A program made the position numbers and the translations under genes. Positions 6,971-14,690 of a DNA stretch of 22,118 bases are shown here, one piece after another (positions within the stretch are counted from its first letter, which is position 1; every line of letters begins with the position of its first letter). The notes beneath the pieces were generated by a model. That model made no database searches. It saw only the letters and a program-made list of their open reading frames with translations, and had not been told where the DNA came from. This stretch comes from UMGS1225 sp034086705 (lineage in GTDB: Bacteria > Bacillota > Clostridia > Oscillospirales > CAG-272). Where the stretch lies: the NCBI GenBank assembly GCA_034086705.1, contig JAXDZV010000082.1, forward strand, positions 1-22,118. The letters run 5' to 3'.

Positions 6971-7996
6971 ATGGCTATTAGGGACGAATACGGTATGAAT
7001 ATATACCGAGCAGGCAACGAGAGCGGCTATAGCTGTGGCGGATACGGCAGAAGTAATGGATGCAGCGGATGCAATGGATGCAGTGGATGCAGTGGATGCA
7101 GTGGATGCGGCTGCTGCGAGAGAGGACCTGCTGGTCCACGTGGCCCCATCGGCCCGCAAGGCCCGCAAGGGCCGATTGGCCCACGCGGCCCGCAAGGACC
7201 GACCGGGCCAGAAGGACCCCAAGGTGCTATCGGTCCGATTGGCCCGACAGGCCCGATTGGATTAACCGGTGCAACCGGTCCGCAAGGTCCAGCTGGTCCG
7301 CAAGGGGAAACAGGTCCTGCAGGCGCGACAGGAGCTACTGGTGCGCAAGGCCCGGCGGGCCCCAAGGGGGACACCGGTGCGACGGGAGCTACCGGCCCTG
7401 TAGGCCCGCAAGGTCCGCAAGGACCGCAAGGCCCCAAAGGGGACACAGGCGACACGGGAGCTACCGGTCCTGTAGGCCCACAAGGTCCTGTCGGTGCAAC
7501 CGGAGCGACGGGTGCAACCGGCCCACAGGGTCCTGCCGGTCCTGTAGGTCCGCAAGGACCTGCGGGTGCAAGCTGGAATGCTGCTTTGTTTGATCAAAAT
7601 ACGCAGACGGAAACTTCCGTTGCAACTGGGAGCGCTATACCTTTTACCAATCTGCGTACGATCGGAACAGATTTAAGCGACGCTTCGGGAACTGTAACGA
7701 TTAACACGGCAGGCACGTATTTCTTTACTTGGTCCGCTTCCGTGCTACCAAGCACAACGACGGAAGATATTGTGATTACACTGGAGAGTACCACCGGGAC
7801 CGTATATGCAACATCCGGTACGGTTTCCCCGACCGAATCAAGCGCGGTTTCGGTAAACGGAAGTACAGTGGTGGCCTTGGCTGCAGGAGTCTCTTTGCAG
7901 CTAATCAATCGTTCGGAGAGCATTCTTTCTTTACAAACGGTGACCGGCGGCACTGCAAATTTCCGTGCCTCGTTGACGGTGGTTCGCGTTGGCTGA
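6971..7996 (+). CDS. Collagen-like (G-X-Y repeat) surface/spore protein with Cys-rich head and globular C-terminal domain
   Basis: A 341-residue protein with three parts. Residues 1-51 are a head with a run of CSG/CNG units (cysteines at about 31, 34, 37, 40, 43, 46, 48 and 49). Residues 52 to about 201 are some 50 uninterrupted G-X-Y triplets, mostly GPQ, GPI, GAT and GPA, that should form a collagen triple helix. Residues about 202-341 form a Ser/Thr/Val-rich beta domain (AGTYFFTWSASV, then GGTANFRASLTVVRV) resembling the C1q/TNF-like trimerisation tips of BclA-type exosporium glycoproteins. No signal peptide or sorting motif is visible, as is usual for spore-surface collagens made inside the mother cell. 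AAAGGAG at 6957-6963 sets the start. The gene stands alone between two terminators. A spore role is inference; a vegetative surface role is possible. Confidence 0.88.
   Translation: MAIRDEYGMNIYRAGNESGYSCGGYGRSNGCSGCNGCSGCSGCSGCGCCERGPAGPRGPIGPQGPQGPIGPRGPQGPTGPEGPQGAIGPIGPTGPIGLTGATGPQGPAGPQGETGPAGATGATGAQGPAGPKGDTGATGATGPVGPQGPQGPQGPKGDTGDTGATGPVGPQGPVGATGATGATGPQGPAGPVGPQGPAGASWNAALFDQNTQTETSVATGSAIPFTNLRTIGTDLSDASGTVTINTAGTYFFTWSASVLPSTTTEDIVITLESTTGTVYATSGTVSPTESSAVSVNGSTVVALAAGVSLQLINRSESILSLQTVTGGTANFRASLTVVRVG
7056..7108 (+). repeat. 9-bp tandem repeat encoding Cys-Ser-Gly units
   Basis: About six tandem copies of a GGATGCAGT-like 9-mer (variants GGATGCAGC and GGATGCAAT) lie in the 5' part of the collagen-like gene. 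Each codes for one C-S/N-G unit. Near-identical copies suggest that the copy number can change by slippage without breaking the frame. Confidence 0.75.
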
Positions 7997-8001
7997 TTGA
8001 C

Positions 8002-8041
8002 AAAAGGGCGGCGGAGCGTAGAGTTCCGCTGCCCTTTTATT
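8002..8041 (+). terminator. Intrinsic terminator after the collagen-like gene
   Basis: A 14-bp stem with a single G-U pair (8002-8015 with 8025-8038, loop 8016-8024). The 5' arm begins AAAAGGGC and the 3' arm ends GCCCTTTT, so the hairpin could act on both strands. It starts six bases after the stop codon. Confidence 0.88.
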
Positions 8042-8052
8042 TGCAAAAATCC

Positions 8053-8080
8053 TTGACAATATCGTGTGATTTTATATAAT
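8053..8080 (+). promoter_or_regulatory. SigA-type promoter upstream of pstS
   Basis: TTGACA at 8053-8058, a 16-base spacer and TATAAT at 8075-8080, both consensus hexamers. It gives a start near 8087 and a leader of about 125 bases before pstS, inside which the TTNACA repeats fall. Confidence 0.75.
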
Positions 8081-8105
8081 GAAGGCAGTGCATGTAGGGA
8101 AAGAT

Positions 8106-8160
8106 TTGACATGGATTTTACAGAAGCCTTCTTTTTCATTTTACATATTGCCTGTATCAT
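8106..8160 (+). promoter_or_regulatory. Candidate PhoP boxes and PhoP-dependent -10 of the pst operon
   Basis: TTGACA at 8106-8111, TTTACA at 8117-8122 and TTTACA at 8140-8145 are in direct orientation with starts 11 and 23 bases apart, that is near one and two helical turns; the slot at 8128-8134 holds only a degenerate TTCTTT. Bacillus PhoP boxes are TT(A/T/C)ACA-like direct repeats with 11-base periodicity. TATCAT at 8155-8160, nine bases after the last box, could be the -10 of an activated promoter without a real -35. The regulator itself is encoded in the same cluster. Confidence 0.5.
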
Positions 8161-8212
8161 GAAGACGTAAGAAAAAATGATGCAAGAATGTAAGAAGAAA
8201 GAAGGTAATGGT

Positions 8213-9022
8213 ATGAAAAAAACAATTGTGGTGGTTGCAGCTGTGTTTGCGGTACTCGGAATTTTGAGTGGCTGTGGAAAAAAAGAGACTGCCAGTGTTT
8301 CAACGGATGGTTCAACCTCGATGGAAAAGGTGATTAGTGCGCTGGGGGAGACCTTCATGTTGGAAAACAGCGGAACAAGTTTTACGTATAATCCGACAGG
8401 TTCTTCCTCGGGGATTCAGGCAGTTGCGGAAGGCCGGTGTGATATTGGGCTTGCAAGCCGTTCGCTCAAAGACGCCGAAATTCAAAGTGGTTTACAACAA
8501 ACGGTTCTGGCACTTGACGGAATTGCAGTGATTGTACATCCGGAAAACAGTGTTAGAGATTTGAGCGTTGAACAGATTGCCTCTGTTTTCACCGGTGAAA
8601 TTACAAACTGGAAACAGCTTGGAGGAGCGGATACAGAGATTGTTCTAATTGGAAGAGAAGCGGGGAGCGGCACGCGTGACGGATTTGAATCCATCACCGG
8701 TACGGCGGAACAATGCAAGTATCGGCAGGAACTGACAAGCACCGGAGATGTAATTACTGCCGTGGCAACTAATCCTGCTGCGATCGGGTATGCCTCTCTT
8801 TCTGCGGTGAAAGACAGCGTAAGTGCGCTGACGGTAGGCGGTGTAGCACCGACAGAGCAGACAATCCTAAACGGCAGCTATGCGATACAGCGTCCTTTTG
8901 TGCTGGTGACAAAACAGGGAGTGGCGCTGCATGAGACAGCACAAAAATTCTTTGATTATATTACTTCTCCGGCGGCCAATGCGGTTATTGCGCAGGCAGG
9001 AGCCGTAGCTGTTGCGAAATAA
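8213..9022 (+). CDS. pstS: Phosphate-binding lipoprotein PstS
   Basis: Extracytoplasmic phosphate receptor of the Pst importer, 269 residues. Residues 1-21 are a lipoprotein signal with lipobox LSGC (C21 would carry the lipid). The mature part shows the PstS/PBP-like_2 ligand signatures: DGSTSMEKV near 32-40, PTGSSSGIQAV near 60-70, DIGLASRSLK, and GREAGSGTRDGFE, whose Ser, Thr, Arg and Asp residues bind phosphate in the family. GAAGG at 8201-8205 sets ATG 8213; an upstream ATG at 8177 is in frame but would place charged residues before the signal peptide. It is the first gene of the cluster and lies 20 bases before pstC. Confidence 0.95.
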   Translation: MKKTIVVVAAVFAVLGILSGCGKKETASVSTDGSTSMEKVISALGETFMLENSGTSFTYNPTGSSSGIQAVAEGRCDIGLASRSLKDAEIQSGLQQTVLALDGIAVIVHPENSVRDLSVEQIASVFTGEITNWKQLGGADTEIVLIGREAGSGTRDGFESITGTAEQCKYRQELTSTGDVITAVATNPAAIGYASLSAVKDSVSALTVGGVAPTEQTILNGSYAIQRPFVLVTKQGVALHETAQKFFDYITSPAANAVIAQAGAVAVAK

Positions 9023-9042
9023 AAAGCCACAGGGAGTTTGGT

Positions 9043-9918
9043 ATGAAGAGCAATAGAGCGCGGCAGAGGTTTGAGCAGGTTATACACGCCGTTTTCCTTC
9101 TCTTTGGAACCGTGGCGGTGGGATTTGTGCTGTTGATTACTGGATATCTGGTTGTTTCGGGGATTCCGGCAATACGCCAAATCGGCTTGATCGACTTTTT
9201 ATGCGGTACCCGGTGGAGACCGACTGCAGCAGAGCCGTCTTACGGAATATTGCCGTTTATCCTGACCAGTATATATGGGACCGCCGGGGCAATTTTGCTC
9301 GGTGTTCCCATCGGCTTTTTTACAGCGGTGTATTTGGCAAAGCTCGCACCGCCGAGTGTAAAGCGGGTTGTCGGTTCTGCTGTGAGTCTGCTTGCAGGTA
9401 TTCCGTCTGTGGTGTATGGCCTTGTCGGTATGATGGTGCTTGTACCTGCTGTTCGGAAGGTATTTCATTTATCGGACGGTGCGAACCTGTTTTCTGCCAT
9501 CATTGTGTTAGCAGTTATGATTTTGCCGTCTATCATTAAGATGTCGGTTACAGCGCTGGAATCTGTTCCGAAAGAATATGAGGATGCATCTCTTGCGCTG
9601 GGTGCTACGCCGATCGAAACGTATTTTAAGGTGTCTGTGCCGGCTGCCAAAAGCGGTATTACGGCCTCTGTGGTGTTGGGGGTTGGCAGAGCAATCGGGG
9701 AGGCCATGGCAGTGATGATGGTGTCAGGTAATGCCGCCAATATGCCGTCTTTGTTTGAAAGTGTTCGATTTCTGACGACGGCAGTCGCAAGTGAGATGTC
9801 TTATGCAAGCGGTTTGCAGCGGCAGGCGCTGTTTTCCATTGCGCTGGTGTTATACCTGTTTATTTTGCTGATCAATGCGTTACTGCATTTCTTTCTGAAG
9901 CGGAAAAAGGAGAGCTGA
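9043..9918 (+). CDS. pstC: Phosphate ABC transporter permease PstC
   Basis: A 291-residue membrane subunit that pairs with PstA to form the phosphate channel. It has a hydrophobic segment near 20-42, five more in the core, the family stretch SYGILPFILTS after the first helix, GIPSVVYGLVGM in the middle and an EAA loop with ASLALGATPIETYFKVSVPA. The start follows AGGGAG at 9031-9036. The stop is one base before the pstA ATG, and the Shine-Dalgarno of pstA (GGAG in AAAAAGGAGAG) lies inside its last codons, implying coupled translation. Confidence 0.95.
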   Translation: MKSNRARQRFEQVIHAVFLLFGTVAVGFVLLITGYLVVSGIPAIRQIGLIDFLCGTRWRPTAAEPSYGILPFILTSIYGTAGAILLGVPIGFFTAVYLAKLAPPSVKRVVGSAVSLLAGIPSVVYGLVGMMVLVPAVRKVFHLSDGANLFSAIIVLAVMILPSIIKMSVTALESVPKEYEDASLALGATPIETYFKVSVPAAKSGITASVVLGVGRAIGEAMAVMMVSGNAANMPSLFESVRFLTTAVASEMSYASGLQRQALFSIALVLYLFILLINALLHFFLKRKKES

Positions 9919-9919
9919 G

Positions 9920-10780
9920 ATGAATGAGAAGCTTTCAAGACGCAGACGCGGCTATGTATGCCTAATGCGCATTCTGCTCTACGGAAGTGTTGCGCTGGTT
10001 TTGGCGCTGGTACTTTTCCTGATCATATATGTGTTGTTGCGCGGGGTGCCACATGTTACTTGGGAATTGCTTTCAACCTCGCCCAGCGTTCTTTCGAATC
10101 GCATCGGCATCCTGCCGGACATTCTGAATACGATTTATATTGTCATTGCAACGTTGCTTGGTGTGTTGCCGCTTGGCGTGGGTGCTGCAATTTATCTGAC
10201 GGAATATGCTAAAAATACTCGTTTGGTTGGTATGATAGAATATGCTGCAGAGACGCTCTCCGGAATCCCGTCTATTATTTACGGATTGGTTGGCATGCTG
10301 TTTTTCTGCGAAGTATGTTCTTTGCAAACCTCTTTGCTTGCGGGCGCGCTGACACTGGTTGTGATGAATTTGCCAACGATTATGCGAACTACACAGGAGA
10401 GCTTGAAAACGGTGCCGCAAAGTGACAGAGAGGGTGCATTTGGGCTTGGCGCCGGGAAGTGGCGTGTTATCCGCACGGTGGTTTTGCCGGGGTGTGTTGA
10501 CGGGATTGTAACCGGTTGTATTTTGTCTGTGGGGCGTATATTGGGTGAATCTGCTGCGTTGCTGTTTACGGCGGGTGTTGCACATACGGTCCACGGTGTT
10601 ATAGATGCTATGCAAAGTTCCGGTGCAACATTAACCGTTGCATTGTATATGTATGCAAAAGAGCGGGGCGAATTTGATACCGCATTTGCTATTGCCGCAA
10701 TTTTGATGGGGCTGACGGTGCTGCTCAATCTTTCCGCATCTGCTGTCGGTCGGTATTTCAAAAAAAGGAGAAGCATATGA
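9920..10780 (+). CDS. pstA: Phosphate ABC transporter permease PstA
   Basis: A 286-residue partner of PstC. TM1 spans about 14-40; the core contains GILPDILNTIYIV, the hallmark SGIPSIIYGLVGM near 115, and the EAA loop EGAFGLGAGKWRVIRTVVLP. The late segment with SVGRILGESAALLFTAG is typical of PstA. A cationic tail (KKRRS) closes the protein. ATG overlaps the region right after the pstC stop, and its own stop overlaps the start of pstB by four bases (ATGA). Confidence 0.95.
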   Translation: MNEKLSRRRRGYVCLMRILLYGSVALVLALVLFLIIYVLLRGVPHVTWELLSTSPSVLSNRIGILPDILNTIYIVIATLLGVLPLGVGAAIYLTEYAKNTRLVGMIEYAAETLSGIPSIIYGLVGMLFFCEVCSLQTSLLAGALTLVVMNLPTIMRTTQESLKTVPQSDREGAFGLGAGKWRVIRTVVLPGCVDGIVTGCILSVGRILGESAALLFTAGVAHTVHGVIDAMQSSGATLTVALYMYAKERGEFDTAFAIAAILMGLTVLLNLSASAVGRYFKKRRSI

Positions 10781-11532
10781 GCGCTATTATTACTGCAAAG
10801 GAACTGAATCTGTGGTATGGTAAGTACCAGGCGCTGCATGCCATCAATCTTCCGATATTGCAAAACCGTATCACAGCATTGATCGGTCCGTCCGGCTGCG
10901 GAAAATCAACATTTTTGAAAACGCTCAACCGCATGAATGATTTGGTTTCGAATGTCCGTATCAGCGGTGAGGTGCTTTTTCACGGGCGGGATATTTATGC
11001 CCCCGGCGTTGATGTCAACGGGTTACGCAAGGAAATCGGTATGGTGTTTCAAAAACCAAACCCATTTCCCATGAGTGTCTATGACAATATTGCATACGGC
11101 CCACGGACACACGGCATTCGTTCCCGGGTGCAATTGGACGAGATTGTTGAGCGTTCGCTACGCGCCGCAGCCATTTGGGATGAAGTGAAAGATCGCCTGA
11201 AAAAGAGTGCGCTCGGTCTTTCGGGTGGGCAACAGCAGCGACTTTGTATTGCACGTGCACTGGCGGTGGAGCCACAGGTTTTGTTGATGGACGAGCCGAC
11301 ATCGGCGCTGGACCCGATTTCCACTTCCAAAATTGAAGAGCTTGCTCTGACTTTGCGTGAGCAGTATACCATTGTGATTGTTACACATAATATGCAACAA
11401 GCGGCGCGTATTTCCGATCAGACCGCATTTTTTCTTTTGGGAGAATTGGTGGAATACGGAGAGACGGAACGGCTGTTTGCACAGCCATCCGATACAAGAA
11501 CGGAGGATTATATTACAGGGAGGTTTGGTTGA
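10777..11532 (+). CDS. pstB: Phosphate ABC transporter ATP-binding protein PstB
   Basis: A 251-residue ATPase of normal length that energises PstCA. Walker A GPSGCGKST 37-45, the PstB-specific LKTLNRMNDL just after it, Q92 (FQKPNPFPMS), signature LSGGQQQR 148-155, Walker B VLLMDE 168-173, SALDP and switch H204 (VTHNMQQAARISD). The ending TEDYITGRFG is the PstB hallmark. An AAAAGGAG ribosome binding site lies within the end of pstA. phoU follows after one base, with its Shine-Dalgarno inside the last codons of pstB. Confidence 0.97.
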   Translation: MSAIITAKELNLWYGKYQALHAINLPILQNRITALIGPSGCGKSTFLKTLNRMNDLVSNVRISGEVLFHGRDIYAPGVDVNGLRKEIGMVFQKPNPFPMSVYDNIAYGPRTHGIRSRVQLDEIVERSLRAAAIWDEVKDRLKKSALGLSGGQQQRLCIARALAVEPQVLLMDEPTSALDPISTSKIEELALTLREQYTIVIVTHNMQQAARISDQTAFFLLGELVEYGETERLFAQPSDTRTEDYITGRFG

Positions 11533-11533
11533 A

Positions 11534-12181
11534 ATGAGAAGCCGGTTTGACGAGGAGCTTGCACTTTTACACAGGGAATTAATAGAGATGGGGTCTTTGT
11601 GTGAAGAGGTAATTGCGTTAGTGACGAAGGCCTTATTGACGGCAGACCTTTCTCTGGTGAAAAAAGTAGCTGCCCTGGATCAGCAAATCGATCAGAAAGA
11701 ACGTGCAGTAGAGGCAATGTGCCTGCGTCTTTTGCTGCAGCAGCAACCCGTTGCGCGGGATTTACGTCAGATCAGTGCGGCACTGAAGATGATTACGGAT
11801 ATGGAGCGAATCGGGGATCAGGCGCAAGACATTGCGGAACTTGTGATGCTTCTACAGGGGCAACGCGGTGAAAGCACGGATACGCTTGCGCAAATGGCAC
11901 AGGCAACTATTCATATGGTGACGGATAGTGTGGAAGCATATGTGAAGACGGATCTTTCTCTTGCAAAAAAGGTTGTACAGGACGACGATATCGTTGATAC
12001 GTTCTTCACGCAGGAAAGACAGCTATTAATCGAGGCTATAGCCGAAAACCCGACGCAGAGTGAATATGCGGTGGACTATCTGATGATAGCTAAATATTAT
12101 GAAAGAATCGGCGATCATGCTGCTAACATTGCGGAATGGGTCATTTTTTCGGTGACAGGTGAGCACGAAGGAGGGGATTGA
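11534..12181 (+). CDS. phoU: Phosphate transport system regulator PhoU
   Basis: A 215-residue, all-helical PhoU with two homologous three-helix halves. Each half carries the metal-cluster motif, E-R-I-G-D-Q-A-x-x-I at 91-100 and E-R-I-G-D-H-A-x-x-I at 190-199. PhoU is known to connect Pst with the phosphate sensor PhoR and to keep signalling and uptake in check when phosphate is ample. ATG 11534 is chosen because the protein then begins with the family opening MRSRFDEEL and GGGAGG stands at 11519-11524; longer in-frame starts run back into pstB. Its TGA directly abuts the ATG of the response regulator. Confidence 0.95.
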   Translation: MRSRFDEELALLHRELIEMGSLCEEVIALVTKALLTADLSLVKKVAALDQQIDQKERAVEAMCLRLLLQQQPVARDLRQISAALKMITDMERIGDQAQDIAELVMLLQGQRGESTDTLAQMAQATIHMVTDSVEAYVKTDLSLAKKVVQDDDIVDTFFTQERQLLIEAIAENPTQSEYAVDYLMIAKYYERIGDHAANIAEWVIFSVTGEHEGGD

Positions 12182-12859
12182 ATGATCTTTTGCGTGGAGG
12201 ATGATGCCAGTATTCGCGATATCGAGGTGTATGCGCTGCACTCCACGGGGTTCCAAGCGCGTGGCTTTGCAGACGGAGAGTCGTTTTGGAAAGCGCTGGA
12301 GCAAGAACTGCCAAGCCTTGTTGTGCTGGATGTGATGTTGCCCGGGATAGACGGAGTTACGCTTTTGCGGCGTATGCGAAGCACACCGCGTACGGCGCAG
12401 TTACCGGTGATTATGGCTACGGCACGCGGTGCGGAATACGACAAGGTGCAGAGCCTTGATTTAGGGGCGGATTATTATCTGACCAAGCCTTTCGGTGTGA
12501 TGGAGTTAGTAAGCTGTGTTCGCGCAGTATTGCGTCGCTGTGCGAGCGATTCGCAACAGGCGGCGCCGCTGGAATTTGGTAAAATTGTACTCGATCCGCA
12601 GGCGCGCGTTGTGACGGTAAACGGGGCCAAAGTCACTTTAACCTATAAAGAGTTTGAGTTGCTTTATCTCTTTTTAAAACACCCGCAAAGGGCATTTACG
12701 CGGGAAGAGCTTTTGCAGGAAATATGGGAGACGGAATATTACGGAGAGACGCGTACGGTGGATATGCACATCCGCACGCTGCGGCAAAAACTCGGTGCAT
12801 GCGGCGCATATATTGAAACGGTTCGAAATGTCGGCTACCGGCTGGGGGGGCAGACATGA
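12182..12859 (+). CDS. phoP: Phosphate regulon response regulator (PhoP/PhoB-like, OmpR family)
   Basis: A 225-residue regulator: receiver domain about 1-118 with acidic pocket E6, D7 and D8, phospho-acceptor D50 (VVLDVMLPGIDG), T80 and K102 (YYLTKPF), then a winged-helix DNA-binding domain about 130-223 with the OmpR-type LTYKEFELLYLF and RTVDMHIRTLRQKLG recognition region, ending NVGYRLG. Both domains are intact. The assignment to phosphate control rests on the neighbours: it follows phoU with no gap and overlaps the kinase gene by four bases. It is the probable reader of the TTNACA repeats before pstS. AGGAGGGG at 12168-12175 is its ribosome binding site. Confidence 0.92.
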   Translation: MIFCVEDDASIRDIEVYALHSTGFQARGFADGESFWKALEQELPSLVVLDVMLPGIDGVTLLRRMRSTPRTAQLPVIMATARGAEYDKVQSLDLGADYYLTKPFGVMELVSCVRAVLRRCASDSQQAAPLEFGKIVLDPQARVVTVNGAKVTLTYKEFELLYLFLKHPQRAFTREELLQEIWETEYYGETRTVDMHIRTLRQKLGACGAYIETVRNVGYRLGGQT

Positions 12860-14532
12860 CTAAAAAGATTTTTAATGGCATTTTTTTCACGGCTGTTTTG
12901 GTGTTGGTTGCATGTTTTGCAATCATTACGGCGGTATTATACAGTCATTTTTCTGCAGTGCAGCAGCAAACATTGCAAGAAGAGCTAACTTTGGTGGCAA
13001 CAGGTGTGCAAAGAGACGGTGTCGCCTTTTTGCAAACGTTGCCGGCAGAACGATGCAGATTTACGTTGGTAGATGCTGCTGGAAACGTGTTATATGACAC
13101 AAAAACAGGTGACAAGACAGATACGGAAAACCATGCAGACCGGACGGAAATTCGTGAGGCAATGCAAAATGGAGTGGGAGAGAGTACGCGCTACTCCTCT
13201 ACTTTGCTGGAAAAAACCATGTACCGCGCTGTGCGACTGCCTGACGGCAGCGTGTTGCGCATTTCGCTTGCCCAGGCGACCGTTGGGGTGTTGCTGATCG
13301 GGATGTTACAGCCGCTTTTGGCAATTTTGCTGGCAGCCTCGATCCTTGCGGCAGTTTTGGCATTTCGTTTTTCAAAACGTGTTGTCGAACCGCTCAATCA
13401 TTTGGACTTGGAGCATCCGCTTGAAAATGAGACTTATGCAGAGCTTGCACCGCTGCTGGGCAGAATTCATCGGCAGCGGATGCAGTTGGCAGAGCAGCAG
13501 ATGCAACTTCGTGAAAAAACCGACGCATTTACACAGGTGACCGATAATATGCGGGAGGGGCTGATATTGCTGGATGAAAAGGGCACAGTGCTCAGCATCA
13601 ATCCGGCGGCCTGCCGCATTTTTCAGGCGAGTGCAGCGGCGTCGATCGGGCAGGATTTTCTGATGGTGGATCACACACATGCACTTGTTTGCGCCATGCA
13701 GCAGGCGTCTACACACGGACATGCGGAAATGCGTATGGAACGCGCGGGGCGCGAGTATCAGCTGGATATCAGCAGAATTGAAAATGAAGGCAAGCGAGCA
13801 GGCGCTGTGCTGCTTGCCTTTGATGTGACGGAGGAAGCCTTTGCACAGCGAAATCGGCGAGAATTTACGGCGAATGTTTCCCATGAACTGAAAACGCCAT
13901 TGCAGGGAATCATCGGCAGTGCCGAGCTGCTGGAAAACGATATGGTACAACCGCAGGACCGCGTTCGTTTTCTTGGGCATATCCGCACAGAAGCTGCACG
14001 GCTGCTGGCACTGATTGAGGATATTATTCGCCTGTCGCAGTTAGACGAAGGGGTTGCACTCCCCTTTGAATCGGTAGATCTGTATCTGCTTGCGCAGCAA
14101 GCGATACAGAGCGTTGAACAAGCAGCGCTTCAGCGCTCGGTTACGCTGACGCTGCAGGGCAGTTCGGTATATGTACAGGGAGTGCGGCAGCTGCTGCAAG
14201 AGATTTTATATAATTTGTGCGACAATGCTGTGAAGTACAATGTGACCGGGGGCAGCGTCAAAGTTTCGGTGGAAGAAAAGCAGGACATGGCATATATTAC
14301 GGTGACGGATAGCGGCATCGGGATTCCGCCGGAAAGTGAAAGCCGTGTGTTTGAACGATTTTATCGTGTGGATAAAAGCCATTCCAAGGCTTCAGGTGGT
14401 ACAGGACTTGGGTTATCCATTGTCAAACACGCCGTGCAGCTGCATGGCGGCACTGTGAGCTTGAACAGCGAGCTTGGAAACGGTACACGAGTATGCGTGC
14501 AGCTACCACGGCAACACGAGCAAGACGTATAA
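12856..14532 (+). CDS. phoR: Phosphate-sensing membrane histidine kinase (PhoR-like)
   Basis: A 558-residue sensor kinase. TM1 about 8-29, an extracytoplasmic domain about 30-143 and TM2 about 144-170 are followed by a short linker, a PAS domain about 221-330 (DNMREGLILLDEKGTVLSIN), a HisKA domain with phospho-acceptor H343 (FTANVSHELKTPL) and an ATPase domain with N box N457 (LCDNAVKYN), G1 DSGIGI 485-490, F box FERFYRVD and G2 GGTGLGL 514-520. All catalytic elements are present. This architecture matches PhoR-type kinases, which are thought to sense Pst status through PhoU and the PAS domain. Translation is coupled to phoP by a four-base overlap, and a terminator follows directly. Confidence 0.93.
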   Translation: MTKKIFNGIFFTAVLVLVACFAIITAVLYSHFSAVQQQTLQEELTLVATGVQRDGVAFLQTLPAERCRFTLVDAAGNVLYDTKTGDKTDTENHADRTEIREAMQNGVGESTRYSSTLLEKTMYRAVRLPDGSVLRISLAQATVGVLLIGMLQPLLAILLAASILAAVLAFRFSKRVVEPLNHLDLEHPLENETYAELAPLLGRIHRQRMQLAEQQMQLREKTDAFTQVTDNMREGLILLDEKGTVLSINPAACRIFQASAAASIGQDFLMVDHTHALVCAMQQASTHGHAEMRMERAGREYQLDISRIENEGKRAGAVLLAFDVTEEAFAQRNRREFTANVSHELKTPLQGIIGSAELLENDMVQPQDRVRFLGHIRTEAARLLALIEDIIRLSQLDEGVALPFESVDLYLLAQQAIQSVEQAALQRSVTLTLQGSSVYVQGVRQLLQEILYNLCDNAVKYNVTGGSVKVSVEEKQDMAYITVTDSGIGIPPESESRVFERFYRVDKSHSKASGGTGLGLSIVKHAVQLHGGTVSLNSELGNGTRVCVQLPRQHEQDV

Positions 14533-14585
14533 ACAGATGTAAGAGGCACCGAGTTCTCTCCGGTGCCTCTTTTGCATCTGTTTTT
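14533..14585 (+). terminator. Intrinsic terminator of the pst-phoU-phoPR cluster
   Basis: An 11-bp perfect stem (14541-14551 with 14561-14571) is extended by an outer stem ACAGATG/CATCTGT (14533-14539 with 14575-14581) and ends in TTTTT. The hairpin begins right after the phoR stop codon. Confidence 0.88.
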
Positions 14586-14639
14586 AACATTGCCCGGCTT
14601 ACAGGCACCATTATTTGCGGATTGTTCATATACTTACCA

Positions 14640-14668
14640 TTGACCGTAGCAGTGCGGCGTTGTATAAT
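14640..14668 (+). promoter_or_regulatory. SigA-type promoter of the sortase gene
   Basis: TTGACC at 14640-14645, a 17-base spacer, TATAAT at 14663-14668. Transcription should start near 14675, only about 16 bases before the ATG, so the leader would hold little beyond the ribosome binding site. Confidence 0.8.
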
Positions 14669-14690
14669 GAGAAAAAAAGGGGGGATTGTC

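Noticed and set aside
7027..7455. A proline/cysteine-rich minus-strand frame and other long frames across the collagen-like gene
   Set aside because: They mirror the G-X-Y repeat in other frames; only the + frame starting at 6971 has a ribosome binding site and a non-repetitive folded domain.
7124..7572. Tandem-repeat DNA that could be mistaken for a CRISPR-like or satellite array
   Set aside because: The periodicity is 9 bases and matches G-X-Y codons in one open frame; there are no equal-length spacers.
14493..14690. Upstream extension of the sortase gene
   Set aside because: The in-frame extension overlaps the end of phoR, its terminator and the sortase promoter; the ATG at 14691 has the ribosome binding site.
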